This document shows positions 34,713-45,109 of a DNA stretch of 64,000 bases, piece by piece. The stretch covers positions 136,621,027 through 136,685,026 of the forward strand of contig CM076846.1 of NCBI GenBank assembly GCA_039519185.1. The letters run 5' to 3'. Position 1 is the stretch's first letter; the number at the start of each line of letters is the position of its first letter. The position numbers and the translations under genes are program-made. The notes under the pieces were generated by a model. That model made no database searches. It was not told the origin of the DNA and saw only the letters and a program-made list of their open reading frames with translations. The stretch is from Astragalus membranaceus (taxonomy: Eukaryota; Streptophyta; Magnoliopsida; Fabales; Fabaceae).

Positions 34713-36373
34713 TGGTGGCTGAAAAAGTGTGCAAGTATACACAGTCACAAACAAGTAGCATAAAAGATCGAACCCACAAGGATTGGATTAACTATTGGAG
34801 TTTAAAAGTGTATAAATTAGTGTGAACTATACTACTCACAAATTGGGATGATGGTGATAAGTAAACAGAATGTAAATAAGCAATAGAATGTAGAGGAAAT
34901 CAGTTGAGAATGAGAATTGAGATGTCTTTACCAAATAAGTCACTTTCAAGAGTTTTGTGCATTTAAGTGGTGTAGGTGCACTGGATGCAGCTGCATCAGT
35001 ATGTGCTTTTCAGTCACTTTCTTCAGAGTTTCATTATAAGCTTCCTATGTCTAGGCATGCTAAATAAGTTCACTCCTACCTCTTAAGTACCCACTGAATC
35101 ACCCTAAGGATTGTGTTATCCTATGTCTAGGACTTAACATGGAATTAACAAATGTTTCTTTATTAAAACAAGTTAACAAAGACTTTATTAAAACTCTCAC
35201 CATTATTAATTCTTGATTTCTTAATTGTAAACCATGTCTGCTTTCACAAATCTACATCAACCTTAAAACAAGTGTTGAAAGAAGTATTACACAAGAACTA
35301 AAATACATATATCATATAAAAGCACAACAACTTACTTAAAAGATCATTATAAGGTTAGAACATCTCAACTAAAGAAATTTAGCTCATGTTAGAGACATAT
35401 ATAAACTGAATAGAACATGTTAATATAAATGAAATCATAAAAGAAAGCAACAAGGTAAAGGTTACACAAGTTGGAGTTCCTTTGCATGAATTCCCAAGCA
35501 ATGCAGGTGCACTGACTCCCTGCACTTAGCTAGTACTACGTGGAAGTGAAGAAAGAAGTTGTCGATTCCTTTCTTACCTTCCTGAAATTTAAAAACTATC
35601 TAAAACTAATTCTAAGGATATCTTGTTGATATCTTGAGGTGTGTTTACAAATGAGAAGTGAGGGTCCTTTTATAAACTAGAGTTATCAATTATACTACTG
35701 GCTAATGCATAAAAATAAAGATAAAAATGCGATAAAGAAGATAGATAAAAATAAACGTAGAGTTTTGGTTTGATTGATGTGTGTCTATTCTATACAATTG
35801 CTTTCCTATTTATATACATAGGCTCTCGTCGGCCACTAACACAGCCAACATTTGCCTACCGTTGGATCAATCATAGATCAACGACTATCATCGTTTCTAA
35901 GCCCTAAGGAGGCAGAGTAACCACCCATGATCTCACTAGCACGGTTAGTGGGGTGAACTCCCTCACTCCGCTCTTCAAGGCTTCTCTCATTCGCTCGATC
36001 TTTCAACTGCTCCGACATTCTGTCTTCGTGCCTCTCTTTTACTTGCCTTCCAAGCAAACCTGCCTTACCCCAGCCACTTAGCTTACTCACCTAGCCTTTG
36101 TCCTCGGAAGTCAACTCAGGCACCCGAGCCCACTCTGGCTGTGGCACTCTATAGGCTGAGGCTTTGCTCTCCCTCGGCCTTGCTCATTTCTCGTAGGCCT
36201 GACCCCTTCCTCGGGGGTGATCTTGTGATATGCCCCGAGGGCTTCTCTTGCGTTCTTATCTTTGGCAAATATCTCTCAAATCTTTGTCTAGTCGCCTGCC
36301 TCAACACTTCAATTCTGCTCCCTTCTCCCATTCAGCCCTCGGCCTACGACCTAGTTATTTTAGGGTGTTAACA
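34713..36373 (-). mobile_element. Probable 5' LTR of element F (outer boundary uncertain)
   Basis: The inner edge at about 34713 is fixed by the primer site, followed by a GCAAGTATACAC segment similar to the E LTR edge. TATA-like boxes on the minus strand appear near 35668-35674 (TTTATAAAAGG) and 35810-35820 (TATATAAATAGG). The outer edge may be 36373, where the minus strand begins TGTTAACACCCT, giving TG...CA ends and 1.66 kb. No partner LTR or target duplication is visible. The GC-richer part 35862-36360 could belong to another repeat. Confidence 0.5.
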
Positions 36374-36416
36374 GTAATATATAAATGGATACTATCTTAA
36401 CCCCTGATAAATAAAC

Positions 36417-36790
36417 CCAAGGGTTAAATATGTTTTTGGTCCCTACGAAATTTGCTAGTTTTGTTTGTAGTTCCTAAAAAAAAAAATTTACTCACTTCTA
36501 GTCCCCACAATTTCACCCGTCAAAGCTTTTTTTTGGTATGTAGACAGAGTGGCAAGAGTCACTTGAAACTTACACACAACTGTAAAGTCTTGGGTCCGAA
36601 CCTAGGACATGATATCCAACCTAATAATTTAGGCATATGTCAATTGGGCTAAACATTAGTAAAAGTCGTGAAGGGACTAAAAGCATTGAAGAATGATAAT
36701 ATGAAACTAAAAGTGAGCAAAATTTTTCATAAAGAGTAGCAATAAAATTCACAAATTATAAAGGACAAAAATAACATATTTAACTCGTAC
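36417..36790. mobile_element. Small inverted-repeat element upstream of the LTP gene
   Basis: The left end GGTTAAATATGTTTTTGGTC (near 36421) and the right end, read in reverse as AGTTAAATATGTTATTTTTG (near 36765-36785), form imperfect terminal inverted repeats of about 35 bp around 370 bp of non-coding sequence. I recall similar ends being abundant in legume genomes. Target duplications are not clear to me. Confidence 0.55.
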
Positions 36791-36942
36791 TGTCTTGGTA
36801 AAAAAACTCATAAATCCAATAGGACAAAATAACATATAATATAACTCATACAGCCAATAGGACAAAAATAACATATTTAACATATATTGTCATTATATAA
36901 CTCATCAAGTCAATAGGATAAAAATAACATATTTAACTCATA
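36785..36942. repeat. Three degenerate tandem copies of a transposon end in the LTP promoter region
   Basis: The unit AACTCAT-(spacer)-CAATAGGACAAAAATAACATAT occurs about three times (near 36806, 36843 and 36901), each resembling the right end of the inverted-repeat element at 36762-36785. They end about 35-40 bp upstream of the TATA box of the lipid-transfer gene. Confidence 0.65.
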
Positions 36943-36977
36943 GAGAACCGAACCGAACCTACTACTACTCTCCACTT

Positions 36978-36985
36978 ATATAAAG
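36978..36985 (+). promoter_or_regulatory. TATA box of LTP2-like gene
   Basis: TATATAAA lies 60 bp before the ATG at 37045, which would place transcription start near 37010-37015, a normal spacing for a plant gene with a short leader. Confidence 0.75.
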
Positions 36986-37044
36986 TGCCAAAGAGGCTCA
37001 TTTTCTAAGCACATCTTTCCTTATAACAAAACTCAATTCAAAAG

Positions 37045-37323
37045 ATGAAGGTTGTTTTTTCAATGATTCTAGTGGCAGTGCTTATGGTGGAGATGTATAT
37101 ACCAATTGCTGAGGGTGTGACTTGCAGCCCAGTAGAATTGAGCCCTTGTGTTAGTGCAATCACTTCCAATTCTCCACCTTCGAGTGCATGTTGTGAGAAA
37201 TTGAAGGAGCAAAGATCATGCTTATGCCGGTATCTTAAAAACCCAAGCCTGAAGCAATATCTTAACTATCCTGGTTCCAAAAGGGTTGCTAATTCTTGTG
37301 GGATTCCCTTCCCAAGTTGTTAG
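37045..37323 (+). CDS. Non-specific lipid-transfer protein, type 2 (nsLTP2-like), 92 residues
   Basis: This is a small secreted protein that binds lipids in a hydrophobic cavity in the cell wall or apoplast; family members act in cutin or suberin deposition, signalling and defence. Residues 1-24 are a signal peptide with hydrophobic core MILVAVLMVEMYIPIAEG. The mature part (about 68 residues, type 2 size) starts VTCSPVELSPC and has all eight cysteines in the C...C...CC...CXC...C...C pattern. The residue in CXC is Leu (SCLCRYL), the hydrophobic choice typical of type 2. The end is CGIPFPSC then TAG. It is a single exon with a TATA box upstream; AATAA-like signals at 37348-37375 could direct polyadenylation. 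It is the only complete host gene seen. Specific function is not deducible. Confidence 0.95.
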   Translation: MKVVFSMILVAVLMVEMYIPIAEGVTCSPVELSPCVSAITSNSPPSSACCEKLKEQRSCLCRYLKNPSLKQYLNYPGSKRVANSCGIPFPSC

Positions 37324-38176
37324 TTAATTAACAACACCTTTAATATTCAATAAGAAATAATGCTCTCTAAAAAATAATATTGTTGGTGTATTCAATATAT
37401 AGATCAAAAGCATGTAATTAGTGTTAAAGAATAATAAGTAAGGAAATAATGGTGGTGTTTCAGACTTGAAAGTTATATTTGCTTGAACAATTTACTCTAA
37501 TATTTGCATGTGAATGAATATGAATACGAGTATTTGGGTTGAAGAAATTTATGATTAGCTTGCAGATTTTACGGAAGTTGATTATTTGGACCAAAATTTA
37601 AATCAAATATATTAACTTTTGATTGACCCACTTTTACATATATTTTGAGATGAAGTAGTATTCAAATTGATGCAAAAATCGCAAAGAAATGCGTGACTCC
37701 TACCTTAAAATTTGAAGTGTGTTGGGCAAAGATTTAAAATTAACTAATCAAGATCCCATATAATTGAACTTAGAAATGTCTTAGGAAACAATGTAATGGA
37801 TAAAAATTATGTAGAAAACATAATTTTAAATAAAAAAAATTAAGCTTGCTTAATATTTTATTATTATTTATTACTATTGTATTATATTTTGTTAAAATTT
37901 TAAGTATTTGTTAAATAAATTAATAAAATAAAAACTAGATTTTACTAGACAATCAATAAAAGAAAAATCAATATCAATTTGCTTAATTTAGAATAACAAC
38001 TCTTTATCTACGGGCCATAAAATGAACATCACAAATAACTTATTGGTAACGTTAACGTGTTTAGAACTACATCTACATTGTTTCTTATAAAGTGGATCGG
38101 ATGTAGTAATAAATTAAGGTGTGGTGCCAGGTTCATTTCATGAGAGCATCTTTTAGTTTTTTCTTTATTTGTAATG

Positions 38177-38251
<75 letters not shown>

Positions 38252-38809
38252 GAGTTTAATTCATATTTTTTCAAGAAAAAAATGAAGACTTTCAATTATA
38301 TGTCGGGATGTCTTTATTCTACCAATAGACTCTTCAGGTTTTTTTTTTTGTTTTTTTGTTCTTTTTAATATCACATAACGTAGAAAAAAGAGTTTCCATA
38401 AGTACTCGCCGTTTAGATGAGAAAAATGTTAATTTATGTACTTGAGTTTTTAAAAAATAAAGATATTTTTTGCAATATGTTCATCATGTCGACATATAAG
38501 AAACATGGAAATGATATTTTTTCATTACAAATATTAGGAAAACTTTGGGATTATGTGTAGACGATGTTGATGATTCTATTGACTCTTTCTCCACTCTACC
38601 TCTCACTACTAGATTAAATTCACTAAATATCTTAGAGTCCGCTGCTATTTCTAATCCAGTAGTAACTTTTGACATGAGAATATTAAGAAAGCTTTTGAAA
38701 AAAGAAAAAAATAAATCAAATCTTGAAGATTGAAAATGAAAGTATGTAATCATAGCTAATACCTAGTGTTACGATACGATGCTAGCTCTTTCCAAAAAGA
38801 AAGAAATCA
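37324..38809. other. AT-rich intergenic sequence 3' of the LTP gene
   Basis: This is AT-rich DNA with no recognisable gene. A short open stretch at 38484-38753 (89 codons, minus; 62 codons, plus) has no motif I know. The segment ends at AATCT (38810-38814), the left target duplication of element G. Confidence 0.6.
38179..38247. repeat. (TA)n microsatellite, about 34 units
   Basis: An uninterrupted TA dinucleotide run of about 69 bp. Apparent open frames across it are repeat artefacts. Confidence 0.97.
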
Positions 38810-39294
38810 AATCTTGTAACACCCTGATATTTCTAACTTGTAGAAATACCAAAGTGCACCACTAGGCATACATCAGAGTAACTTCCTGTTATTCAATATT
38901 GAACACAACTAAAACTTTCGATAATTAATTATCAAATGGTTCCATGAACCTCATTAAACTTAACAAAGTACTTAAGTCTCATGACTTAAAACTTATACAA
39001 TCCTGGTGTTCAATACCCAAAACATAAGTAGCGGAAACGATTTACAACTGTTACTAACAATAGTCATACAATCGATATTACAAAGACAACAAAAGGGACA
39101 AAGGCCTAGACATAAGGCTGAATCTCTGATGACTCCAAGAGTCACACCTGCCAACCGTGCTTCTTCGCCTTTGCTTTTCCTTGTTTCTCTGTAAAAACCA
39201 CAATAATAAAGGGTGAGATAAACATTATCTCAGTGAGTCCTATCGAGACCCCTTACTAACTCTAGCGGTTCATTATGCTTTTATTCTTTGAACT

Positions 39295-39446
39295 CATAGC
39301 CCTAATAAGCGACTATGTGAACATCTTTTCTTTGAACTCGTAGCCCAAATAAGCGACTACGTGGACATATATTCTTCTAACCCGTAGCCCTAATAAGTGA
39401 CTACGTGTTATATTTTGTTATTACTTGTAGCCCTAATAAGCGACTA
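39295..39446 (-). repeat. Four-unit hairpin array in G LTR with a compensatory stem change
   Basis: The units have about 44-bp period. Stems in plus coordinates: CATAG/CTATG (39295-39317), CGTAG/CTACG (39339-39361), CGTAG/CTACG (39383-39405) and GTAG/CTAC (39427-39446). The loop CCCTAATAAGCGA is nearly constant. Confidence 0.85.
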
Positions 39447-39977
39447 CCGTTCATGTCTTATCTTTTCTTTAACTTAGCACAACACGTCGAAATCACTTTC
39501 TATTTTCATGATTCTCGGTGAACCCAATCCCGCTGACCTTGCAAAGCGGGCTACATGGAAGGGGCCTAGGGTTCGGGCTCATGACTTCCCTGCCCTAGTA
39601 TGCTAATAATTTGGGGTCGTCACCCTTGATATACATATATTATTATATGTATGCCATTCTACCTTTCTTTTTAGGGAATGTAATTCTTCCTTTCCTCAAG
39701 GGAAAGTAACTTGACTTGTATTTACATGGATTGAGAATTTACATGACTTGTATGGACTTATAGTCCTTTATCTTATCTTGACTTGTGTACACTCGCACTT
39801 ACTAATGTACAGTTTTTCATAAACTTCATAACTTAAGAATTTTATCTCAAGCATACTCAATTTCATGATGCTCATGCATTATAATCATTGGTTAACCTTG
39901 GGGAAATGATTAGAAGGAACTTGGAATCATTTGGAATGGACTAAAGTGCATTTTGAAAATGTGTAACAGAAGCTTAC

Positions 39978-40148
39978 GCACGGTCCGTGCTTAGTAGGCG
40001 CACGACCCGTGCGTGTTTTAAAAACTTTGACACACAGAAACCGAACAGAGCGCACGATCCGTGCACTAAGGCGCACGACCCGTGCGGGTTTTAAAAACGT
40101 TTTGCGTAGGGCTCACACGACCCGTGCGCAGGGGCGCACGGTCCGTGC
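39978..40148. repeat. CpG-rich palindrome cluster in G LTR
   Basis: Six motifs such as GCACGGTCCGTGC (a perfect odd palindrome) and GCACGACCCGTGC lie in pairs. The cluster is partly retained in the truncated right LTR at 45110-45182. Confidence 0.82.
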
Positions 40149-40840
40149 TTGAGTATCAGAATCCAGAAAAGCTGTTTTCGCAAATTCTTTCCATTCCGTT
40201 TCGATTCCAAATTTCATTCCGATTGATATCCTGACACAACAATAGTATTCCAGTCCAGACAACAATCAACACAAACAATTACAATGTCAACCAATCAATC
40301 GTATAAATATTGTTAAAACGTGATTTCGTAAAAATGGTTTATGACTCGATTCGATTTTGAAACGGAAACGTGGAACACATGGAATCAAAAACCTGGAACT
40401 CAGTATCGCACAAATATCCCTAAGCGAGAATAGAACTCACCGATTGCGATGAAAATCGCACAAACAACGAATCCACGGATTGAAATGACAATGTAACTTC
40501 ACGAACGGTCCCCGTACTCAAACTTCTCACCACAACTCGAACTCAAATCCTCTCGAACGATCCCAAACGACCCAAAACAACAATGTGGCTTGAGAAAGGG
40601 TTCTAGTACTGATTGTTGAGTTTCAGAAATGGTTTTGGTTCTTCAACCACAACATGCAAGCTTCAAAACTCCTATTTGGACCAAGTGGAGCTTGGATACT
40701 CTCAAATGGTAATTTGTGATGGAGAAGGATGTGGATGGAGATGTTGGTATCAGTGGGAAGATGGTGAAAAACTGAATGCAATGATGCTAAAAAGAGGAAC
40801 ATGCATCAAAGAATGAGGAAAATTCCTCTTCTTCTTCTTC

Positions 40841-40871
<31 letters not shown>

Positions 40872-40990
40872 GCGACTTCTCTCCCTCTCAAGTTTTCTAT
40901 TTTCTGTTTTTCTTTCTTCTCTTTTCTGGAAATGAGTAATGTGGGGTGAGTGTTGTGTTTCTCATGGGTCAACTGATGGTTTAGTAAAAC

Positions 40991-41861
40991 TAGGGATGGC
41001 AAAACGGGTTTAACCCGCCTGGCCGGCCCGCAAACCCACCAAAAAAAGGTGGGTTGGGCTGGGATATTGGGACCGCTGACCCGCTGGGCCCGCCCCGCCA
41101 AAAGGAGAAAACCGCGGGCTTAAGACAAGAACGGGGCGGGTTGGCCCGCCAACCCATTTTTTTTTTTAAAAAAAAAAACATCAGAAGCATATCATAAATG
41201 AAACCAACAATGAAAGTCTATCATCACCATCCTTGTGTAACTTCTCTCGACAACAAATGCAACATATGTGCTACTTATTGAGCATATTTTATGAATATCA
41301 AGTCATTTGAGTTCAAACGGTTGGTATTATTCAATTTTTAAAATGTGAACTATAACCAATAACCAATGAAGCTCACATGTGATAATCTCTAATTCAATAA
41401 ACATAGTCAGTGGCGGATGCATCAATGACATAATATTCTCCAGACCCATACCCCTTGGTTTGCCATTCAACCTACAACACTGTACACGATGCATGCGATC
41501 TTGAAAATAGCACTATACACGATGCATGGTGTCCGTGTACTATATTATATACTATATAGGTCTTGAAAATTCGCGAGATAGAGACCGGGTCCGGGTCATG
41601 CGGTTCAACTGTCGACCCACCGATCCGACCCTCCACCAAGTGACTCGGTACCTTCACCGATTCGGCCAGCCCACAAAATAGATGAAATTTTTGTTCAAAA
41701 AAATTGCAAAAAAAACTAGGCGGGCCAGCCCGCCAACCCGCCACTTGGCGGGGCAGGCCACTATGTTGTGCTCGCGGTTAGTTGGTTGGCCAACCCGCCC
41801 CGCCACTATTTTAGCGGGCTTTAGGCAAAGCGGGGCGGGGCGGCTCGTTTTGCCATCCCTA
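40991..41861. mobile_element. hAT-like non-autonomous DNA transposon in the G LTR
   Basis: The 871-bp insertion has terminal inverted repeats TAGGGATGGCAAAACG and CGTTTTGCCATCCCTA and GC-rich ends made of GCCCGCC/GGCGGG runs. The flanks AGTAAAAC (40983-40990) and GGTAAAAC (41862-41869) look like an 8-bp target duplication with one mismatch. The empty site is seen in the other G LTR near 46005. No transposase is present. Confidence 0.85.
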
Positions 41862-42120
41862 GGTAAAACCATGGAAAAGACAATTTTGCCCCTGTTAGCT
41901 GATTCCTCACTTAGACCCAATTAAATCATCAAAGCACACACATGTAAAATTAGCAATCAAATTATTATGACTTATAATTAATTAAGCCTAATTATTTGAA
42001 ATTAGCAAATTAATTATCTTATAAGTCTCTTGCTAATTTCACTAAATGAAATTAGCTAAATTGGGGATGTTACAATCACCCCAACTTTTTAAAATTTTGT
42101 CCTCAAAATTGAACAAAACA

Positions 42121-43190
42121 TACCTCAACTAAAAAGATGGGGATATTTCACCCGCAAGTCTTCCTCTACTTCCCATGTCGCTTCGTCAGGTAAGGCACTG
42201 TCCCAAATCACCTTGACAATAAGAATTGATCTCGTTCGGAGCGCTTTCTCGCCACGTTCGATGATTCAGATTGGAGTAGGCTGATAAGACAAATTCGGTC
42301 AGATGTCAATCGTTTCATAACTCAACGGTTGACTCGGATCGGGAATGTACTTCCTCAATTGCGATTCATGATACACATCATGTAGTCTAGACAAAGCTGG
42401 GGGTAAGGCAATGCGGTAGGCTGCTGGCCCAACTCACTCGATAATTTGGAAAGGTCAATCCAACATACCGAGGACTGAGCTTCTTCGCTCGCAATGCTAT
42501 ACCGGTACCAATAGTTGGAGAAAGTCTAAAAAATACATGGTCTCCTTCTTCAAATTCCAATGGCCATCTTCTTTTGTCGGCGTAACTCTTTTGTTCACGG
42601 ACTAAATCAGGACCCAACAACCTTTGTTCACCGACATCCCACCAACACAATGGTGTTCTACATTTCCTTCCATACAATGCTTCATATGGAGCCATTCCGA
42701 TACTAGAATGGTAACTGTTGTTGTAAGCGAACTCCACCAATGGAAGATGATCCTCCCATCGGCCTCCACTATTAAGTACACAAGCTCTAAGCATATCCTC
42801 CAAAGTCTGAATCATCGTTTCAGTTTGTCCGTTCGTCTGCGAATGATAAGCGGTACTAGCACATACTGTTGTTCCCAACGCCATATTCATTGCTCTCCAG
42901 AATCGTGATGTAAACTTGGGATCAAGTTCACAGATGATACTCGTGGGAATTCCATGCAGCTTCACAATATTCTTGAGATACTCTTCTGCTAACTTTGCAA
43001 CCTTGTGATTCGAACGCAATGGAATAAAATGAGCAGACTTGGTCAAGCGATCAACCACCACCCAAATAGAATCATTTCCGGCTTGGGACCGTGGTAATCC
43101 CATGACAAAGTCCATAGAAATGCTTTCCAATTTCCATTCTGGCACATTCAATGGCTGTAACTGACCGGCAGGCTTCTGGTGCTCATCTTA
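42121..43190 (-). pseudogene. Integrase core and chromodomain of element G (frameshifted)
   Basis: Integrase inserts the DNA copy, and the chromodomain of chromoviruses is thought to guide it to marked chromatin. The open stretch 42387-43151 carries SMDFVMGLP with the first catalytic Asp and AYHSQTNGQTE with the final Glu, but the middle catalytic motif, usually SDRDPRF, reads CELDPKF, so an essential acidic residue has moved or been lost. A frameshift near 42445 leads into a separate frame where a chromodomain-like segment is clear at about 42127-42265 (KALRTRSILIVKVIW then EATWEVEEDLRVKYPHLF). This chromodomain is the best evidence for Tekay-type chromovirus identity. Neighbouring RT lies in a different frame, one base out near 43190. 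Confidence 0.88.
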
Positions 43191-44536
43191 ACCCTTTGAC
43201 AAGTTAAGCATCGAGAGACGAATTCTACAATCTCTACTTTCATGCCCGGCCACCAATACAACTGCTTCAAATCTCCACACATCATGGTAGACCCAGGATT
43301 TATTGAGAACTGACTCTTATGAGCCTCTTCTAAAACCTGCTTCTTAATATCTTCATCATTCGACACACAGATTCTACCATCAAAGCAAATCACACCATCA
43401 CTATCTTCAGTGTAATTTGGCAATCTCTTCTGCGTTTGCAGCTCTAAATCAACTTCCTGGGCTGAGCGAATCAGATTTCTCAAGGGACTCGAAATCTGAA
43501 TATGACTCAACACCAGTCTGTTCCTCCTTGGCTTCACTTTCAAGTTGAGATCTCTAAATGATTCCAACAACGCCATCTCATGAATCATCAATTCTGCCGT
43601 GTGAATAGATTTCCTACTCAAAGCATCAACTACTACATTAGCCTTCCCTGGATGGTACTTCAGTTCAAAATCATAATCTTTCAGAAACTCTACCCATCTT
43701 CTCTGTCTGTTGTTCAGTTCCTTTTGGTCAAACAAGTACTTAAGGCTCTTGTGATCACTAAAGACTTCGAAACGAGACCCATACAGGTAATGTCTCCAAA
43801 TCTTTTGGGCAAACACAATCGCCGCCAACTCTAAGTCATGAGTCAGGTAATTCTCTTCATGCGGCTTCAACTGTCTGAAGGCATAAGCAACTACTTGTTG
43901 ATTCTGCATAAGGACACATCCTAAACCCTTACCAGAGGCGTCACAGTAAACTTGAAATCCCATAGACGGATCTGGAAGAATTAGAATGGGTGCAGAAGTC
44001 AAACGATTCTTCAATTTTACGAAACATTCATCACAGTCTGAGTTCCATACAAACGGTTGACCCTTGCGGGTTAACCGAGTGAGTGGAAGAACCAGCTGAG
44101 AAAACCCTAGAATGAATCTCCGATAATACCCAGCTAATCCCAAGAAACTTCTTACTTCAGTGACTGTAGATGGTTGTTCCCAGTCTACCACAGCTTCAAT
44201 TTTACCGGGGTCCACTGTAACACCGAATTGGGATATCACATGGCCCAGAAACTTTACCTCAGGGATCCAGAAATGACACTTAGATGGCTTGGCGTACAAT
44301 TTTTTTTCTCGGAGTACGTTCAGAACAATTCGGAGATGTTGCACATGCTCCTCAATAGTCTTAGAATACACCAAGATATCATCAATAAACACCACGACAA
44401 ATTGGTCCATATAAGGATTAAAAATCTGATTCATGTAATTCATGAACACCGCTGGAGCGTTGGTTAGACCGAAGGGCATCACTATAAATTCGTAATGTCC
44501 ATACCTAGTACGGAACGCGGTCTTCGAAATATCCAA
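43148..44536 (-). pseudogene. Reverse transcriptase, RNase H and integrase zinc domain of element G
   Basis: A 462-codon open stretch. It begins in the RT palm (FRTRYGHYEF, MPFGLTNAPAVF), contains the catalytic FIDD box intact near 44390, the connection segment (FLGHVISQ), RNase H (YCDASGKGLG, SDHKSLKYLF, ADALSRK written here as VDALSRK), and the H2C2 zinc-binding region of integrase (HKSQFSINPGS, YWWPGMK, CLTCQRVK near 43200). A one-base deletion after CQRVK shifts the frame before the integrase core. The upstream RT lies in another frame. Confidence 0.9.
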
Positions 44537-45076
44537 AGCTCTAACTCTGATTTGATGATAGCCTGGCCTTAGATCAATTTTTGAAATACTGACGCTCCCC
44601 TTAGTTGATCTAGCAAATCATCAATTCTCGGTGGAGGATACTTATTCTTGATAGTCACCTTATTCAACTGACGATAGTCAATGCATAATCTCATGCTCCC
44701 ATCCTTCTTCTTGACAAGCAATACAGGAGCACCCCACGGCGAGGCACTCGGTCGGATAAATTATTTTGAAATCAACTCTTCAAGTTGGGTCTTCAACTCT
44801 TTCAGCTCTAAAGGAGACATCCTATAAGGAGCTATATAAATTGGACCTGTGCCCGGAACCAATTCTATAGAGAACTCCACCTCACGATCCGCAGGTAACG
44901 AAGAACCTTCATCGGGAAATACATCTAGGAATTCGTTAACAACTTGTACAGAAGAGAGATCTAAACCTGTCTCAACCGATGCAGACAACAACATGGTTGG
45001 CCGACATCCAACTCATACCTAGGAGAATGACTTGGAATAGACAATGACTTGCAGAAGTGAATGAAATGACTGCTTC
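44537..45076 (-). pseudogene. Protease-RT linker and RT N-terminus of element G (broken)
   Basis: The minus strand shows VVNEFLDVFPDE, PPYRMSP-like IAPYRMSPLELKEL and, after a TAA stop near 44758-44760, FIRPSASPWGAPVLLVKKKD and CIDYRQLNKVTIKNKYP. A frameshift near 44586 then separates this from the main RT frame. Protease is missing; sequence stops at a deletion junction near 45076. Confidence 0.82.
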
Positions 45077-45109
45077 GGAATAGACAATGACTTGCAGAAG
45101 TGAATGAAA
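45034..45109. repeat. 33-bp direct duplication at the G deletion junction
   Basis: A 33-bp unit containing GGAATAGACAATGACTTGCA occurs at 45034-45066 and again at 45077-45109, exactly where internal sequence joins the truncated LTR. The first copy fits gag-pol context; the second is junction filler. Confidence 0.85.

Larger units (their letters stand above)
38815..42074 (-). mobile_element. 3' LTR of element G, carrying a hAT-like insertion
   Basis: The LTR is 3260 bp including the 871-bp insertion at 40991-41861. It opens TGTAACACCCTGATATTT and closes GGGGATGTTACA on the plus strand, next to the polypurine tract (42075-42087). It holds a four-unit hairpin array (39295-39446), CpG-rich palindromes (39978-40148) and a CT-rich tract near 40840-40885. 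Confidence 0.92.

Noticed and set aside
37045..37323. Type 1 lipid-transfer protein or 2S albumin instead of type 2
   Set aside because: The mature part is only about 68 residues and the CXC residue is hydrophobic, both type 2 features; 2S albumins are longer.
38029..38368. Open frames with long Tyr-Ile repeats
   Set aside because: They translate the (TA)n microsatellite in both strands.
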